The translations under genes were made by a program, and so were the position numbers. From assembly GCF_001422445.1 (NCBI RefSeq), contig NZ_LMNA01000012.1:310001-374000 (forward strand): 64,000 nucleotides of DNA, in the 5' to 3' direction. Positions within the stretch are counted from its first letter, which is position 1; the number at the start of each line of letters is the position of its first letter. The notes under the pieces are model-generated. The model ran no database searches. It had not been told where the DNA came from and was given only the letters and a program-made list of their open reading frames with translations. Source of the stretch: Pseudorhodoferax sp. Leaf274 (GTDB lineage: Bacteria > Pseudomonadota > Gammaproteobacteria > Burkholderiales > Burkholderiaceae_C). Of the stretch, positions 43,977 through 55,694 are shown piece after piece.

Positions 43977-44975
43977 ATGAGTGAACTTCGCAAATTCCTG
44001 TTCGACGGCCTGCCCGTGCGCGGCGCCGTCGTGCGCCTCACCGACGCCTGGCAGGAGGTGCTGCGCCGGCGTGCCTCCAACACCACGGCCGGTGCCTATC
44101 CCGTGCCCGTGCAGTCGCTGCTGGGCGAGATGACGGCCGCGGCCGTGCTGATGCAGTCCGGCATCCAGTTCGATGGCGCGCTGGTGCTGCAGATCTTCGG
44201 CGATGGCCCGCTCAAGCTGGCGGTGGTCGAGGTGCAGTCCGACCTGCGCGTTCGCGCCACGGCCTCGCTGACCGGCCCCGTCGAGAGCGGTGCCCTGCTT
44301 GCCGAGCTCATCGACCAGAATGGCCAGGGCCGCTGCGCGATCACGCTGGATCCGGCGCGCAAGCAGCCCGGCCAGCAACCCTACCAGGGCGTGGTGGCAC
44401 TGAGCGATGGCGAGGGCCAGAGCTTCGGCCGCATGGCCGAGGTGCTGCAGCACTACATGCGGCACAGCGAGCAGCTGGACACCGTGCTGGTGCTGGCGGC
44501 CGACGCGCAGGTGGCGGCCGGCCTGCTGATCCAGCGCCTGCCGGTCAAGGGCGAGGCCAACCTGGCAGGCCAGGGCAGCGAAGGCGAGGACACCGAGCAG
44601 GCCGACACCCAGGGCCATAACGAGGACTTCAACCGCATCGCGCACCTGGCCAGCACGCTCAAGCGCGAAGAGCTGCTGACCCTGGACATCGACACCGTGC
44701 TGCGCCGCCTGTTCTGGGAGGAGGGCGTGCTGACCTTCGCGCCGCTGACCGGCGAGAGCGGCCCGCGCTTCGCCTGCACCTGCAGCCGCGAGCGCGTGGC
44801 GCAGATGATCCGCGGCCTGGGCGTGGCCGAGGCCGAGTCCATCCTGTCCGAGCGCGAGAACATCGAGGTCGGCTGCGAGTTCTGCGGCCAGCAGTACCGC
44901 TTCGATGCGGTGGATGCGGCGCAGATCTTCGCGCCGCCGGGCTCGCTGCCGCCGGGCAGCCAGTCGGTCCAGTAG
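43977..44975 (+). CDS. hslO: Redox-regulated chaperone Hsp33
   Basis: 332 residues. Hsp33 core: TDAWQEVLRRR, GEMTAAAVLMQSGIQFDGAL. The C-terminal zinc switch is CTC and CEFC, spaced as in Hsp33. Oxidation releases zinc and turns on holdase activity in the cytoplasm. A Gln/Glu-rich segment around residues 200-215 is slightly longer than in E. coli. Its ribosome-binding site comes from the repeat element. Confidence 0.93.
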   Translation: MSELRKFLFDGLPVRGAVVRLTDAWQEVLRRRASNTTAGAYPVPVQSLLGEMTAAAVLMQSGIQFDGALVLQIFGDGPLKLAVVEVQSDLRVRATASLTGPVESGALLAELIDQNGQGRCAITLDPARKQPGQQPYQGVVALSDGEGQSFGRMAEVLQHYMRHSEQLDTVLVLAADAQVAAGLLIQRLPVKGEANLAGQGSEGEDTEQADTQGHNEDFNRIAHLASTLKREELLTLDIDTVLRRLFWEEGVLTFAPLTGESGPRFACTCSRERVAQMIRGLGVAEAESILSERENIEVGCEFCGQQYRFDAVDAAQIFAPPGSLPPGSQSVQ

Positions 44976-44997
44976 GGGCTTGTGCAAGCCGGGCCGC

Positions 44998-45648
44998 TCA
45001 GCGCGCGGCCAGGCGCTGGAACAGCCGGTGCTCGCAGGCGGCGTCGCTGTCGCAGGCGCAGGTCCAACGCACCGGGCCCGGCGGTTCCGCCAGCGGCGCC
45101 AAGCGTGCGGCGAGCGCCGGCAACTGGTGCAGCGCCCGTTCTGCGCGGGCCAGCCGTGCCGGGCCGTTGCCGTAGACCACCTGGTAGGGCAGGCCCGCAC
45201 CCTGGAGCGCGGCGCGCACCAACGCGTCCACGGGCGCCTGCACGTGCGGGCCATCACGCTGCAGGCCGTCGGCCACCCAGGGCAGGTCCAGGCCCATCAG
45301 CAGGGTCAGCGCATAGCCGCCCTGGTGGGCGAGCGCGAAGGGGTAGAGCGAGCGGTCGCCGAACAGCAGGTCGCTGTAGACGGCGACCATCAGCGGCGTG
45401 GTGTCGGCGATGAGCAGGTCGGGCGCCCTGGCGCCGGCCGCGTCGATGGCGCTGGCGTGCGCGCGCGCGATGCCGTCCTGCTCGTCCTGGCGCGGCGTGC
45501 GGCCGGCGTCCATGCACCATTGGCGCAGCAGCTCGGGCACCAGTTCCACCGCCAGGCCGCGCCCGGCCAGCGACTGCGCCAACGCCTGCGACAACGCGGT
45601 CTTGCCGCTGCTCTCCGCGCCCAGCAGCGCAACGCGCGGCGCCGTCAC
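44998..45648 (-). CDS. NadR-like ribosylnicotinamide kinase (AAA ATPase)
   Basis: 216 residues from a GTG overlapping the pnuC stop. P-loop GAESSGKTALSQAL, LVPELLRQW, then DTTPLMVAVYSDLLFGD, as in the kinase part of NadR. No adenylyltransferase domain. It probably phosphorylates nicotinamide riboside brought in by PnuC. Confidence 0.82.
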   Translation of the reverse strand: MTAPRVALLGAESSGKTALSQALAQSLAGRGLAVELVPELLRQWCMDAGRTPRQDEQDGIARAHASAIDAAGARAPDLLIADTTPLMVAVYSDLLFGDRSLYPFALAHQGGYALTLLMGLDLPWVADGLQRDGPHVQAPVDALVRAALQGAGLPYQVVYGNGPARLARAERALHQLPALAARLAPLAEPPGPVRWTCACDSDAACEHRLFQRLAAR

Positions 45649-46292
45649 GGCATCGCGGGCGCGCCCGCCACGAGCCGGCGCTTCCAGGCCTGCCAGCCCA
45701 GCCAGCTCAGGCCGATGAATGCGGTGTAGAGCAGTGTGGTGAGCCACAGGCCCTTGTAGGCGAACAGGCCGACGCTGACGGTGTTGACCACCAGCCAGAC
45801 CAGCCAGTTCTCGATGTACTTGCGGCCCAGCAGGTACTGCCCGACCAGGCTCACGGCCGTGGGGAAGGCGTCCCACCAGGGCACGTCGGTGTCGGTGAAG
45901 CGGATGAGGAACAGCGCCACCAAAGGCCACAGCACGGCGCAGGCCGCGACCACCGCCCAGCAGCCCCGCGCCGACAGGCGCGCCACGCGCAGCGCCGAGC
46001 CGTCGGGCCGGTGGCCGCGCAGCCAGTTGAACCAGCCCCAGAAGGCCACGCCGGCGAAGAAGATCTGCAGCGCCGCGTCGCCATACAGCTTGCTGCGCGA
46101 GAACAGGCCGAAATACAGCAGGGAGCTCACGATGGCCAGCGGCCAGCCCCAGTGCCGTTCGCGGATGTTGAAGCCGACCATGGCGAGCGCCAGCAGCACG
46201 GCCACGATCTCCAGCCAGCTGCTGGCCACGCCCCACAGCGTGAAGGCGGGCTGCAGCAGCCACTGCCAGGCGGCAACCAGCGGATCGGGCAT
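45645..46292 (-). CDS. pnuC: Nicotinamide riboside transporter
   Basis: 215 residues, seven membrane segments. PnuC features: GFNIRERHWGWPLAIVSSLL, WWDAFPTAVSLVGQYLLGRK, ENWLVWLVVNTVSVGLF. The downstream kinase, coupled by GTGA, traps the riboside. Its ATG follows the ftsB stop directly. Confidence 0.92.
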   Translation of the reverse strand: MPDPLVAAWQWLLQPAFTLWGVASSWLEIVAVLLALAMVGFNIRERHWGWPLAIVSSLLYFGLFSRSKLYGDAALQIFFAGVAFWGWFNWLRGHRPDGSALRVARLSARGCWAVVAACAVLWPLVALFLIRFTDTDVPWWDAFPTAVSLVGQYLLGRKYIENWLVWLVVNTVSVGLFAYKGLWLTTLLYTAFIGLSWLGWQAWKRRLVAGAPAMP

Positions 46293-46568
46293 TCAGCGCG
46301 TGAGCTGCACGAACAATTCGTTGGGCTTGACCATGCCCAGCTCGCCGCGCGCCTTCTCCTCGACCATCTCCAGGCCTTCCTTGAGGTCGCTGACCTCGGC
46401 CGTCAGGCGGTCGTTGACGGCTTGCGCCTTGGCGTTGGCGGCCTGCTGGTCGAACAGCCGCTCCTGCAGCTCGGCCACGTTGGAGATGCTGCCGCGGCCG
46501 AACCACAGCTGCGCATGGACGACGGCCAGCAGCACCAGCAGCACGGCCGGAACGAAGCGCGAACCCAT
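46293..46568 (-). CDS. ftsB: Cell division protein FtsB
   Basis: 91 residues: one N-terminal membrane segment (FVPAVLLVLLAVVHAQLW) followed by a coiled coil (ERLFDQQAANAKAQAVNDRL) and the conserved VEEKARGELGMVKPNE. Part of the FtsBLQ divisome complex. Placement after eno is common in proteobacteria. Confidence 0.93.
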   Translation of the reverse strand: MGSRFVPAVLLVLLAVVHAQLWFGRGSISNVAELQERLFDQQAANAKAQAVNDRLTAEVSDLKEGLEMVEEKARGELGMVKPNELFVQLTR

Positions 46569-46606
46569 GGCGTGGACGGCTGCGGCAGCGGTTTAGAGCG
46601 GGACGC

Positions 46607-47902
<1,296 letters not shown>

Positions 47903-47941
47903 CTAAGAGCTAGGGAATCAATCGAACGGGCGGGTGGCGGC

Positions 47942-48232
47942 TCAGACGCCTTCCACGACCACCATGCGCATGATGGCCGCGCCCTGGCGTGCTGCGCGGG
48001 CCTTGCCGTATTCGGGCGAAGCGTCGAAGGCCCGGGCGGCCTCGACGCTGGGGAACTTCAGCAGCACCAGCCGCGACGGGCTCCAGTCGCCTTCGAGCAC
48101 CTCGACCTTGCCGCCGCGCACGCAGACCTCGGCGCCATGGGCCTGCATCGCGGCAGACGACCACTTCTTGTAGTCCTCGTACTGCTGCGGGTTGGTGACG
48201 GTCACGTCGGCAATGATGAAGGCGCTGGGCAT
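47942..48232 (-). CDS. DUF1330 protein
   Basis: 96 residues, ferredoxin-like dimeric alpha/beta barrel type: AFIIADVTVTNPQQYEDYKK, LEGDWSPSRLVLLKFPS, SPEYGKARAARQGAA. This matches DUF1330; biochemical role unknown. It sits between pyrG and eno with short gaps. Confidence 0.88.
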   Translation of the reverse strand: MPSAFIIADVTVTNPQQYEDYKKWSSAAMQAHGAEVCVRGGKVEVLEGDWSPSRLVLLKFPSVEAARAFDASPEYGKARAARQGAAIMRMVVVEGV

Positions 48233-48260
48233 GGTCTCGGGTTTCCTGGTGCGTGGGGCG

Positions 48261-50033
<1,773 letters not shown>

Positions 50034-50076
50034 CTAGTCTGCTAAATTGCGCCCCCACGCTCAACCAGGGACACCC

Positions 50077-51321
50077 ATGAACAACTCCGCCCAGCCTGGG
50101 CCGGGCGCGGCAGGCGACCTGGCCGGCCGCCACATCGTGCTGGGCCTGACCGGCGGCATCGCCTGCTTCAAGTCGGCCGAGCTGTGCCGGCTGCTCGTCA
50201 AGCAGGGGGCGACCGTGCAGGTGGTGATGACCGAGGCGGCCGAGCAGTTCATCACGGCCGTGACCATGCAGGCGCTGTCCAACCGGCCGGTCTATGGCTC
50301 GCAATGGGATGCGCGCGAGCCCAACAACATGCCGCACATCAACCTCTCGCGCGAGGCCGATGCGATCGTGCTGGCGCCGTGCAGCGCCGACTTCATCGCG
50401 CGCCTGGTGCAGGGCCGCTCCGACGAACTGCTGAGCCTGATGTGCCTGGCGCGCCCCCTGCAGCGCGTGCCGTTGCTGGTGGCGCCCGCGATGAACCGAG
50501 AGATGTGGCTGCACCCGGCGACCCAGCGCAACATGGCGCAACTGGCCTCCGATGGCGCCGTGCTGCTCGGCGTAGGCAACGGCCCGCAGGCCTGCGGCGA
50601 GACGGGCGACGGCCGAATGCTGGAGCCTGCCGAGATCGTCGAGGACCTGATCGCCCACCTGGCGCCCAAGCCGCTCGCGGGCCAGCATGTGCTGGTCACG
50701 GCCGGGCCGACCTTCGAGGCCATCGATCCGGTGCGCGGCATCACCAACCTGTCCAGCGGCAAGATGGGCTTTGCCATCGCGCGTGCCGCGCGCGAGGCTG
50801 GCGCCTGCGTCACGCTGGTGGCCGGGCCCGTGCACCTGGCCACGCCGCGCGGCGTGGCGCGCGTGGACGTGCGCTCGGCGCAGGACCTGCTGCTGGCCGT
50901 CGAACAGCATGTGGACGCCGCCTCGGTGTTCGTCGCCACGGCTGCGGTGGCCGACTGGAGGCCGGCGGTCGCGGCCGAGCAGAAGATCAAGAAGGACGGC
51001 TCGGGCCAGGTGCCGGCGCTGAGCTTCGTCGAGAACACCGACGTGCTGGCGCGTGTGGCGCAGTCTGCCCGCGCGCAAAGCGGCAAGCTGTATTGCGTGG
51101 GCTTTGCGGCCGAGAGCGAGGCCCTGCTGCAGAACGCCCAGGCCAAGCGCGTGCGCAAGGGCGTGCCGCTGCTGGTGGGCAACATCGGCCCGGCCACCTT
51201 CGGGCAGGACCACAACGCCCTGCTGCTGGTCGACGAAGCCGGTGTGCGCGAGCTGCCGCAGGCGCCCAAGCTGGCGCTGGCGCGCCAGCTCGTGGCCGAG
51301 ATCGCCGCACGGCTGCGCTGA
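50077..51321 (+). CDS. coaBC: CoaBC: phosphopantothenoylcysteine decarboxylase / phosphopantothenate-cysteine ligase
   Basis: 414 residues; AGGGA before the ATG. CoaC flavoprotein half: [38 protein letters not shown]. CoaB half: [20 protein letters not shown] and KIKKDG. Two steps of coenzyme A synthesis. The next start overlaps its stop (TGATG), linking it to dut. Confidence 0.96.
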   Translation: MNNSAQPGPGAAGDLAGRHIVLGLTGGIACFKSAELCRLLVKQGATVQVVMTEAAEQFITAVTMQALSNRPVYGSQWDAREPNNMPHINLSREADAIVLAPCSADFIARLVQGRSDELLSLMCLARPLQRVPLLVAPAMNREMWLHPATQRNMAQLASDGAVLLGVGNGPQACGETGDGRMLEPAEIVEDLIAHLAPKPLAGQHVLVTAGPTFEAIDPVRGITNLSSGKMGFAIARAAREAGACVTLVAGPVHLATPRGVARVDVRSAQDLLLAVEQHVDAASVFVATAAVADWRPAVAAEQKIKKDGSGQVPALSFVENTDVLARVAQSARAQSGKLYCVGFAAESEALLQNAQAKRVRKGVPLLVGNIGPATFGQDHNALLLVDEAGVRELPQAPKLALARQLVAEIAARLR

Positions 51322-51662
51322 TGGCCTCGCCCTACGACACACCGCCCGATGGCGACTTCGCGCGCTACATCGAGCAACTGAGCCGGTTGCCGCCGCCGCA
51401 GGCCGGTGCGCCGGCGCCTGCGCCGCGGCGGCCGCCGCGCAGGCCGTTGCCGCAGTCCGGCCCGGCGGCGGCCCGGGCGTTCGCGCCGCTGCGGCAGCTC
51501 GTGCAGGGTGCGTTGTTCCTGTATGTCGCGTGGCTGCTGCTGTCCGCGGCCGTGCCGCTACTGGCGCTCTGGGGCGGCCTGGTCGCGCTGGCCTACCTCG
51601 CTTTCGCCTTCCTGCGCCTGCGCCATCTGCCGTGGCGCGATCTGCTCAAGCCAAAACAATGA
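51321..51662 (+). CDS. Small membrane protein between coaBC and dut
   Basis: 113 residues. A Pro-rich stretch (about 25-45) precedes one long or two short hydrophobic segments ([20 protein letters not shown], then [14 protein letters not shown]). Coupled to both neighbours by stop-start overlaps. No family recognised. Confidence 0.72.
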   Translation: MASPYDTPPDGDFARYIEQLSRLPPPQAGAPAPAPRRPPRRPLPQSGPAAARAFAPLRQLVQGALFLYVAWLLLSAAVPLLALWGGLVALAYLAFAFLRLRHLPWRDLLKPKQ

Positions 51663-52105
51663 ACATCGACGTCAAGATCCTCGACTCCCGCATGGCCGAG
51701 CAGTTGCCGGCCTATGCAACGCCGGGCAGTGCCGGCCTGGACCTGCGCGCCTGCCTGGACGCGCCGCTGCTGCTGGCGCCGGGCGCCTGGGAACTGGTGC
51801 CCACCGGCATCGCCATCCACCTGGCCGACCCCGGCCATTGCGCGTTGATCCTGCCGCGCTCGGGCCTGGGCCACAAGCACGGCATCGTGCTGGGCAACCT
51901 GGTCGGGTTGATCGACAGCGACTACCAGGGCCAGCTCATGGTCAGCGCCTGGAACCGCAGCAGCACGGCCTACACCGTGCAGCCCATGGAACGCATCGCG
52001 CAACTCGTGGTGGTGCCCGTGGTGCAGGCGAAGTTCAACATCGTGCAGGACTTCGAAGCGTCTGCCCGCGGCGCGGGCGGCTACGGCTCGACCGGGACGG
52101 CCTGA
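51659..52105 (+). CDS. dut: dUTPase
   Basis: 148 residues. Motifs: [56 protein letters not shown], and the glycine-rich C-terminus [10 protein letters not shown]. Hydrolyses dUTP to dUMP. The coaBC-dut linkage is conserved in proteobacteria. Confidence 0.97.
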   Translation: MNIDVKILDSRMAEQLPAYATPGSAGLDLRACLDAPLLLAPGAWELVPTGIAIHLADPGHCALILPRSGLGHKHGIVLGNLVGLIDSDYQGQLMVSAWNRSSTAYTVQPMERIAQLVVVPVVQAKFNIVQDFEASARGAGGYGSTGTA

Positions 52106-52121
52106 GCCGCTGTCCGGCGGC

Positions 52122-52646
52122 TCAGTGCAGGGTGTCGTTGCCGGCCACCGGCACCTGCACCTTGAAGAAGCCGGTGCCGGCGGTGCCGCGGCCGATCTCG
52201 TCCTCGGAGGCCTCGCGCACGGCGTTCACCGTGAGCGACAGGCGCAGCGCGATGCCGGCCAACGGGTGGTTGCCGTCGAGCACCACGTGCTCGGGATAGA
52301 TCTCCGTCACGGTGTACATGCGGTTGCGCGGGATCTCTGCCGACAGCCCCTGGGGCAGGGCCGTGCCCTCGAAGCTCATGCCTTCCTCGAGCACATGGGG
52401 GAACAGCGCGCGCGGCTCGAGGAAGATCAGCTCTTCGTCGAAGTCGCCGAAGGCGTCCTCGGGCTCCAGGTGCAGGTGCAGCGTGTCGCCGGCCACATGG
52501 CCTTGCAGGGCTTCTTCGACCTTGGCCAGCAGGTCGTCGCCACCGACCAGGAACTCCACGGGGTCGCTGAGCACGTCCAGGTCTTCGCCCAGCGTGTCCT
52601 TGAGGGTCCAGGTCAGCGCCACGACGCATTGGGGGATGATTTCCAT
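52122..52646 (-). CDS. FKBP-type peptidyl-prolyl isomerase (SlyD-like)
   Basis: 174 residues. FKBP domain with the insert-in-flap of SlyD: DDLLAKVEEALQGHVAGDTL, EPEDAFGDFDEELI, DGNHPLAGIALRLSLTV. No His-rich SlyD tail, so metal binding is not expected. Cytoplasmic folding helper. Convergent with dut. Confidence 0.88.
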   Translation of the reverse strand: MEIIPQCVVALTWTLKDTLGEDLDVLSDPVEFLVGGDDLLAKVEEALQGHVAGDTLHLHLEPEDAFGDFDEELIFLEPRALFPHVLEEGMSFEGTALPQGLSAEIPRNRMYTVTEIYPEHVVLDGNHPLAGIALRLSLTVNAVREASEDEIGRGTAGTGFFKVQVPVAGNDTLH

Positions 52647-52714
52647 GGAAGAATTGTCGCAGCTTCGCCCCGCCGACTTCCGTGCGGGGCGATGGCGTTT
52701 TTGCACAGGACCCG

Positions 52715-53842
52715 ATGGACACCACCCAACCCCTGCCGCTGCTGGGCGGACTCACGCCCGAGCGCTTCATGCAGAAGTACTGGCAGAAAAAGCCGCTGCT
52801 GGTGCGCGGCGCCATCCCCGGCTTCGGTCCGGTGCTCGAGCGCAACGCGCTGTTCGCGTTGGCCGAACAGGAAGGCGTGGAGTCGCGCCTGGTGCAGCAG
52901 GGCGCCAAGGGCTGGACGCTCAGGAACGGCCCGTTCGCGCGGCGCGCCCTGCCGCCCTTGAGCCGGCGGCAGTGGTCGTTGCTGGTGCAGGGCGTGGACC
53001 TGCACAGCGACGCCGCCCATGCGCTGCTGCAGGCCTTCCGCTTCGTGCCGGATGCGCGGCTGGACGACCTCATGGTCAGCTACGCCAGCGATGGCGGCGG
53101 CGTCGGCCCGCACTTCGACAGCTACGACGTGTTCCTGCTGCAGGCGCATGGCCAGCGCCGCTGGCGCATCGGCCGCCAGCGCGATTTCCAGCTGCAGGAA
53201 GGCGTTCCGCTCAAGATCCTGGCCGCGTTCGAGCCCGAGGAGGAGTACGTGCTGGAGCCCGGCGACATGCTCTACCTGCCGCCGCGCTACGCGCACGACG
53301 GCGTGGCCATCGGCGAGTGCATGACTTATTCCATCGGCTTTCGCGCGCCCGGCCGCGGCGGCATCGCGCGCGAACTGCTGCAGCGCCTGGCCGACACCGC
53401 CGAGGACGCACTGGGCCCGGCGCTGTACCGCGACCCCCGGCAGCCGGCCACGGCGCAGCCGGCCGCGGTGCCGGCCGACGTGCGGGCCTTCGCGGCCGAG
53501 GCCTTGCGCGCATTGCTGGACGACCCGGCCGCACTCGACTGCGCGCTCGGCGAGATCCTGAGCGAGCCCAAGGCCCAGGTCTGGTTCGGCGAAGGCCACG
53601 ACCTGCCCGCCGGCCACGGCGTGGCGCTGGACCGGCGCAGCCGCATGCTCTATGACGCAGGCCATGTCTACCTGAACGGCGAGAGCTGGCGCGCCGGTGG
53701 CCGCGATGCCCGCCTGATGCAGCGCCTGGCGGACCTGCGCCGCCTGTCGGCGCGCGAGGTCGCCAGTGCCAGTGCCGGCGCGCGCGAACTGCTGGCGCAG
53801 TGGTGCGAGGACGGCTGGCTGCAGGCCGACCCGCATGGCTGA
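52715..53842 (+). CDS. Cupin/JmjC ribosomal oxygenase (YcfD/RoxA-like)
   Basis: 375 residues. Iron site His and Asp in VGPHFDSYDVF, second His in YAHDGVA. The N-terminus has FMQKYWQKKPLLVRGAIPG, typical of the YcfD family that hydroxylates an arginine of ribosomal protein L16 using 2-oxoglutarate. The C-terminal winged-helix part is present. Its stop overlaps the next gene. Confidence 0.86.
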   Translation: MDTTQPLPLLGGLTPERFMQKYWQKKPLLVRGAIPGFGPVLERNALFALAEQEGVESRLVQQGAKGWTLRNGPFARRALPPLSRRQWSLLVQGVDLHSDAAHALLQAFRFVPDARLDDLMVSYASDGGGVGPHFDSYDVFLLQAHGQRRWRIGRQRDFQLQEGVPLKILAAFEPEEEYVLEPGDMLYLPPRYAHDGVAIGECMTYSIGFRAPGRGGIARELLQRLADTAEDALGPALYRDPRQPATAQPAAVPADVRAFAAEALRALLDDPAALDCALGEILSEPKAQVWFGEGHDLPAGHGVALDRRSRMLYDAGHVYLNGESWRAGGRDARLMQRLADLRRLSAREVASASAGARELLAQWCEDGWLQADPHG

Positions 53843-54332
53843 CGGTGCGCCGGCACTGCCGCAAGGCCGCTTCGAGGGCCGCGAGCAGTTCCAGCAATGG
53901 CTGCTCGAAGGCCTTGGTGCTGCGGCGCGGCAGGGCTGGGTCGAACTGACGCTGGCCGACGCGGACTTCGCCGACTGGCCGCTGGGCGAGCGCGCCGTGG
54001 TTGCGGCGTTGCAGGCCTGGGCGCGGCCCGGCCGCCGCTTCGTGATGCTGGCGGCCGGCTACGACGAGGTGCGGCGAAGGCATGCCCGCTTCGTGCAGTG
54101 GCGCATGCAATGGGACCACTTGGTCACCTGCCGCGCCTGCAAGGGCGTGGACCGGCAGGACTTCCCGAGCGCGCTGTCGAGCCCGCACTGGAGCCTGCGC
54201 CGGCTCGACACCCTGCGTTGCAGCGGGTGGGCCGGTCCGGAGGCCGCACGCCGGGTGCAGACGCAGGAGCTGCTGGCCGAACCCCTTCGGCGCAGCACGC
54301 CGGCGTTCGCGGCGTCAGTGCTGGGCTTGTAA
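53835..54332 (+). CDS. Conserved-looking protein of unknown function, coupled to the oxygenase
   Basis: 165 residues, starting inside the end of the oxygenase gene. It has no signal peptide. FEGREQFQQWLLEGLGAAAR and LADADFADWPLGERAVVAAL suggest an alpha/beta fold. One CxxC-like pair (VTCRACKG) could bind metal. No family recognised. Confidence 0.68.
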   Translation: MADGAPALPQGRFEGREQFQQWLLEGLGAAARQGWVELTLADADFADWPLGERAVVAALQAWARPGRRFVMLAAGYDEVRRRHARFVQWRMQWDHLVTCRACKGVDRQDFPSALSSPHWSLRRLDTLRCSGWAGPEAARRVQTQELLAEPLRRSTPAFAASVLGL

Positions 54333-54342
54333 CGCTCTAGGG

Positions 54343-54377
54343 TTTACACCTTATTTACAAAGGCCGCTGCCTATAAT
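54343..54377 (+). promoter_or_regulatory. Promoter region of the Ala-rich lipoprotein gene
   Basis: A perfect TATAAT at 54372-54377. Two TTTACA hexamers lie upstream at 54343 and 54354, exactly 11 bases apart. Neither is at the usual 17-base -35 spacing, so they may be an activator site. Confidence 0.55.
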
Positions 54378-54495
54378 CGCGGGCTGGGCTGAAGGCGACC
54401 TTGCGCTTTCAACTCGGCTGCTGCAGGCCCTCATTCTTCTCGCGGGACTGCATCTCTTCAGGACTGTTTTCCAGAGAACACAAAGGATCCAAGCA

Positions 54496-54846
54496 ATGAA
54501 CAAGAAGCTCGTACTCGCCGCCTTGATGGTCGCTGCTGCCCTGGCTGCCTGTGGCAAGAAGGAAGAGCCGGCGCCCGCACCCGCTCCGGCCGTCGAAGCC
54601 CCGGCTCCCGCACCCGCCGCCGCGCCTGCCGAAGCTGCTGCTTCCGCCGCAGCCGACGCCGCCAGCGCCGCTGCTTCGGCCGCCGACTCCGCCGCCTCGG
54701 CCGTCGGTTCCGCCACCGAAGCCGCCAAGGACTCCGCCGCTGCTGCCGTGAGCAACGCCACCGAAGCCGCCAAGGACGCAGCCGCTGCTGCATCGGACGC
54801 CGCCAAGGCAGCCGCCGAAGCCGCCAAGGGCGCTGCCAAGCAATAA
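54496..54846 (+). CDS. Ala-rich lipoprotein
   Basis: 116 residues. The lipobox LAACGKKEE gives a lipidated Cys near residue 19. A Pro/Ala stretch (PAPAPAPAVEAPAPAPAAAP) leads into a repetitive helical tail of Ala/Ser/Asp/Lys heptad-like units (ATEAAKDSAAAAVSN twice). It resembles small envelope lipoproteins and late-embryogenesis-like repeats. Single gene with its own promoter and a strong terminator, so probably abundant. Confidence 0.78.
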   Translation: MNKKLVLAALMVAAALAACGKKEEPAPAPAPAVEAPAPAPAAAPAEAAASAAADAASAAASAADSAASAVGSATEAAKDSAAAAVSNATEAAKDAAAAASDAAKAAAEAAKGAAKQ

Positions 54847-54864
54847 GCTGGCGCACACCCCTTG

Positions 54865-54896
54865 AAAGAGCCACCGCAAGGTGGCTCTTTGCGTTT
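54865..54896 (+). terminator. Strong intrinsic terminator after the Ala-rich lipoprotein gene
   Basis: Perfect 11-base stem, arms 54865-54875 and 54880-54890, closed by a GCAA tetraloop, then GCGTTT. The T run is short. It may serve the convergent MBL-fold gene as well. Confidence 0.8.
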
Positions 54897-55672
54897 CAGA
54901 CGTCGATCCAGTCCGTGCCCGTGACTGGATCGGCCACGCCCAGCGCCAGGCCGCCGCAACCTTCTGCGCCGGACAGCGCGGCGAGCGCCAGCTCGGGCCG
55001 GTTGTTCTGCCGGCTCAGGTGGGCCGCCACGATCTGCTGCAGGCCTTGCGCGGCCAGCGCCGTGGCGATGCCGGCCGCCAATGGGTTGGCCAGGTGGCCG
55101 AGCGCACCGCCGACCCGCCGTTTCAGGAAGTAGGGATAGGGCGAGGCGGCCAGCAGATCCGGGTCGTGGTTGCACTCCAGCAGCATGGCGCGGCAACCGG
55201 CCAACTGCTGCAGCACATGCGGCGTGGCGTGCCCCAGGTCGGTCAGCACGCCCAGGCAGGCAGCGCCGTCGGACAGGCGCAGCTGCAGCGGTTCGCGTGC
55301 ATCGTGCGGGACCGTGAAGGGCCTGAACTGCAGCGCGCCCAGGTCGACGGGCTGGCCGTCGCGCGCGATGTGGAGCAGGTCGCCCAGGTCGGGTGCGCCG
55401 ATGGCCTGGTGCGTGCCATGGCTCATCCACAGCGGGATGCGGTGGCGCAGCGCGATCTTGCAGGCGCTGCCGATGTGGTCGCTGTGCTCGTGGGTGACGA
55501 AGATGGCGTCGATGTCGGCCATGTCCAGCCCGGCAAGGCCGAGCCGGGTGGCCAGGGTGCGCGGGCCCAGACCGCAGTCGATCAGCAGGCGGCTGGGCCG
55601 GCCGCCGTCACGCGCTTCCACCACCGTGGCATTGCCCGTGCTGCCGCTGCCCAGGTTCTTGAAGCGCAGCAC
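54896..55672 (-). CDS. MBL-fold metallohydrolase
   Basis: 258 residues from the GTG at 55670-55672. Metal motif THEHSDHIG, later His in FTVPHDA and AAHLSRQNN. SGSTGNATVVE at the start fits the YycJ/WalJ-like group. Substrate unknown; possibly nucleic acid or a small phosphodiester. Last of a run with bamC and dapA. Confidence 0.85.
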   Translation of the reverse strand: MLRFKNLGSGSTGNATVVEARDGGRPSRLLIDCGLGPRTLATRLGLAGLDMADIDAIFVTHEHSDHIGSACKIALRHRIPLWMSHGTHQAIGAPDLGDLLHIARDGQPVDLGALQFRPFTVPHDAREPLQLRLSDGAACLGVLTDLGHATPHVLQQLAGCRAMLLECNHDPDLLAASPYPYFLKRRVGGALGHLANPLAAGIATALAAQGLQQIVAAHLSRQNNRPELALAALSGAEGCGGLALGVADPVTGTDWIDV

Positions 55673-55694
55673 CTGCGCCTGTCTCCCAGCGCCC

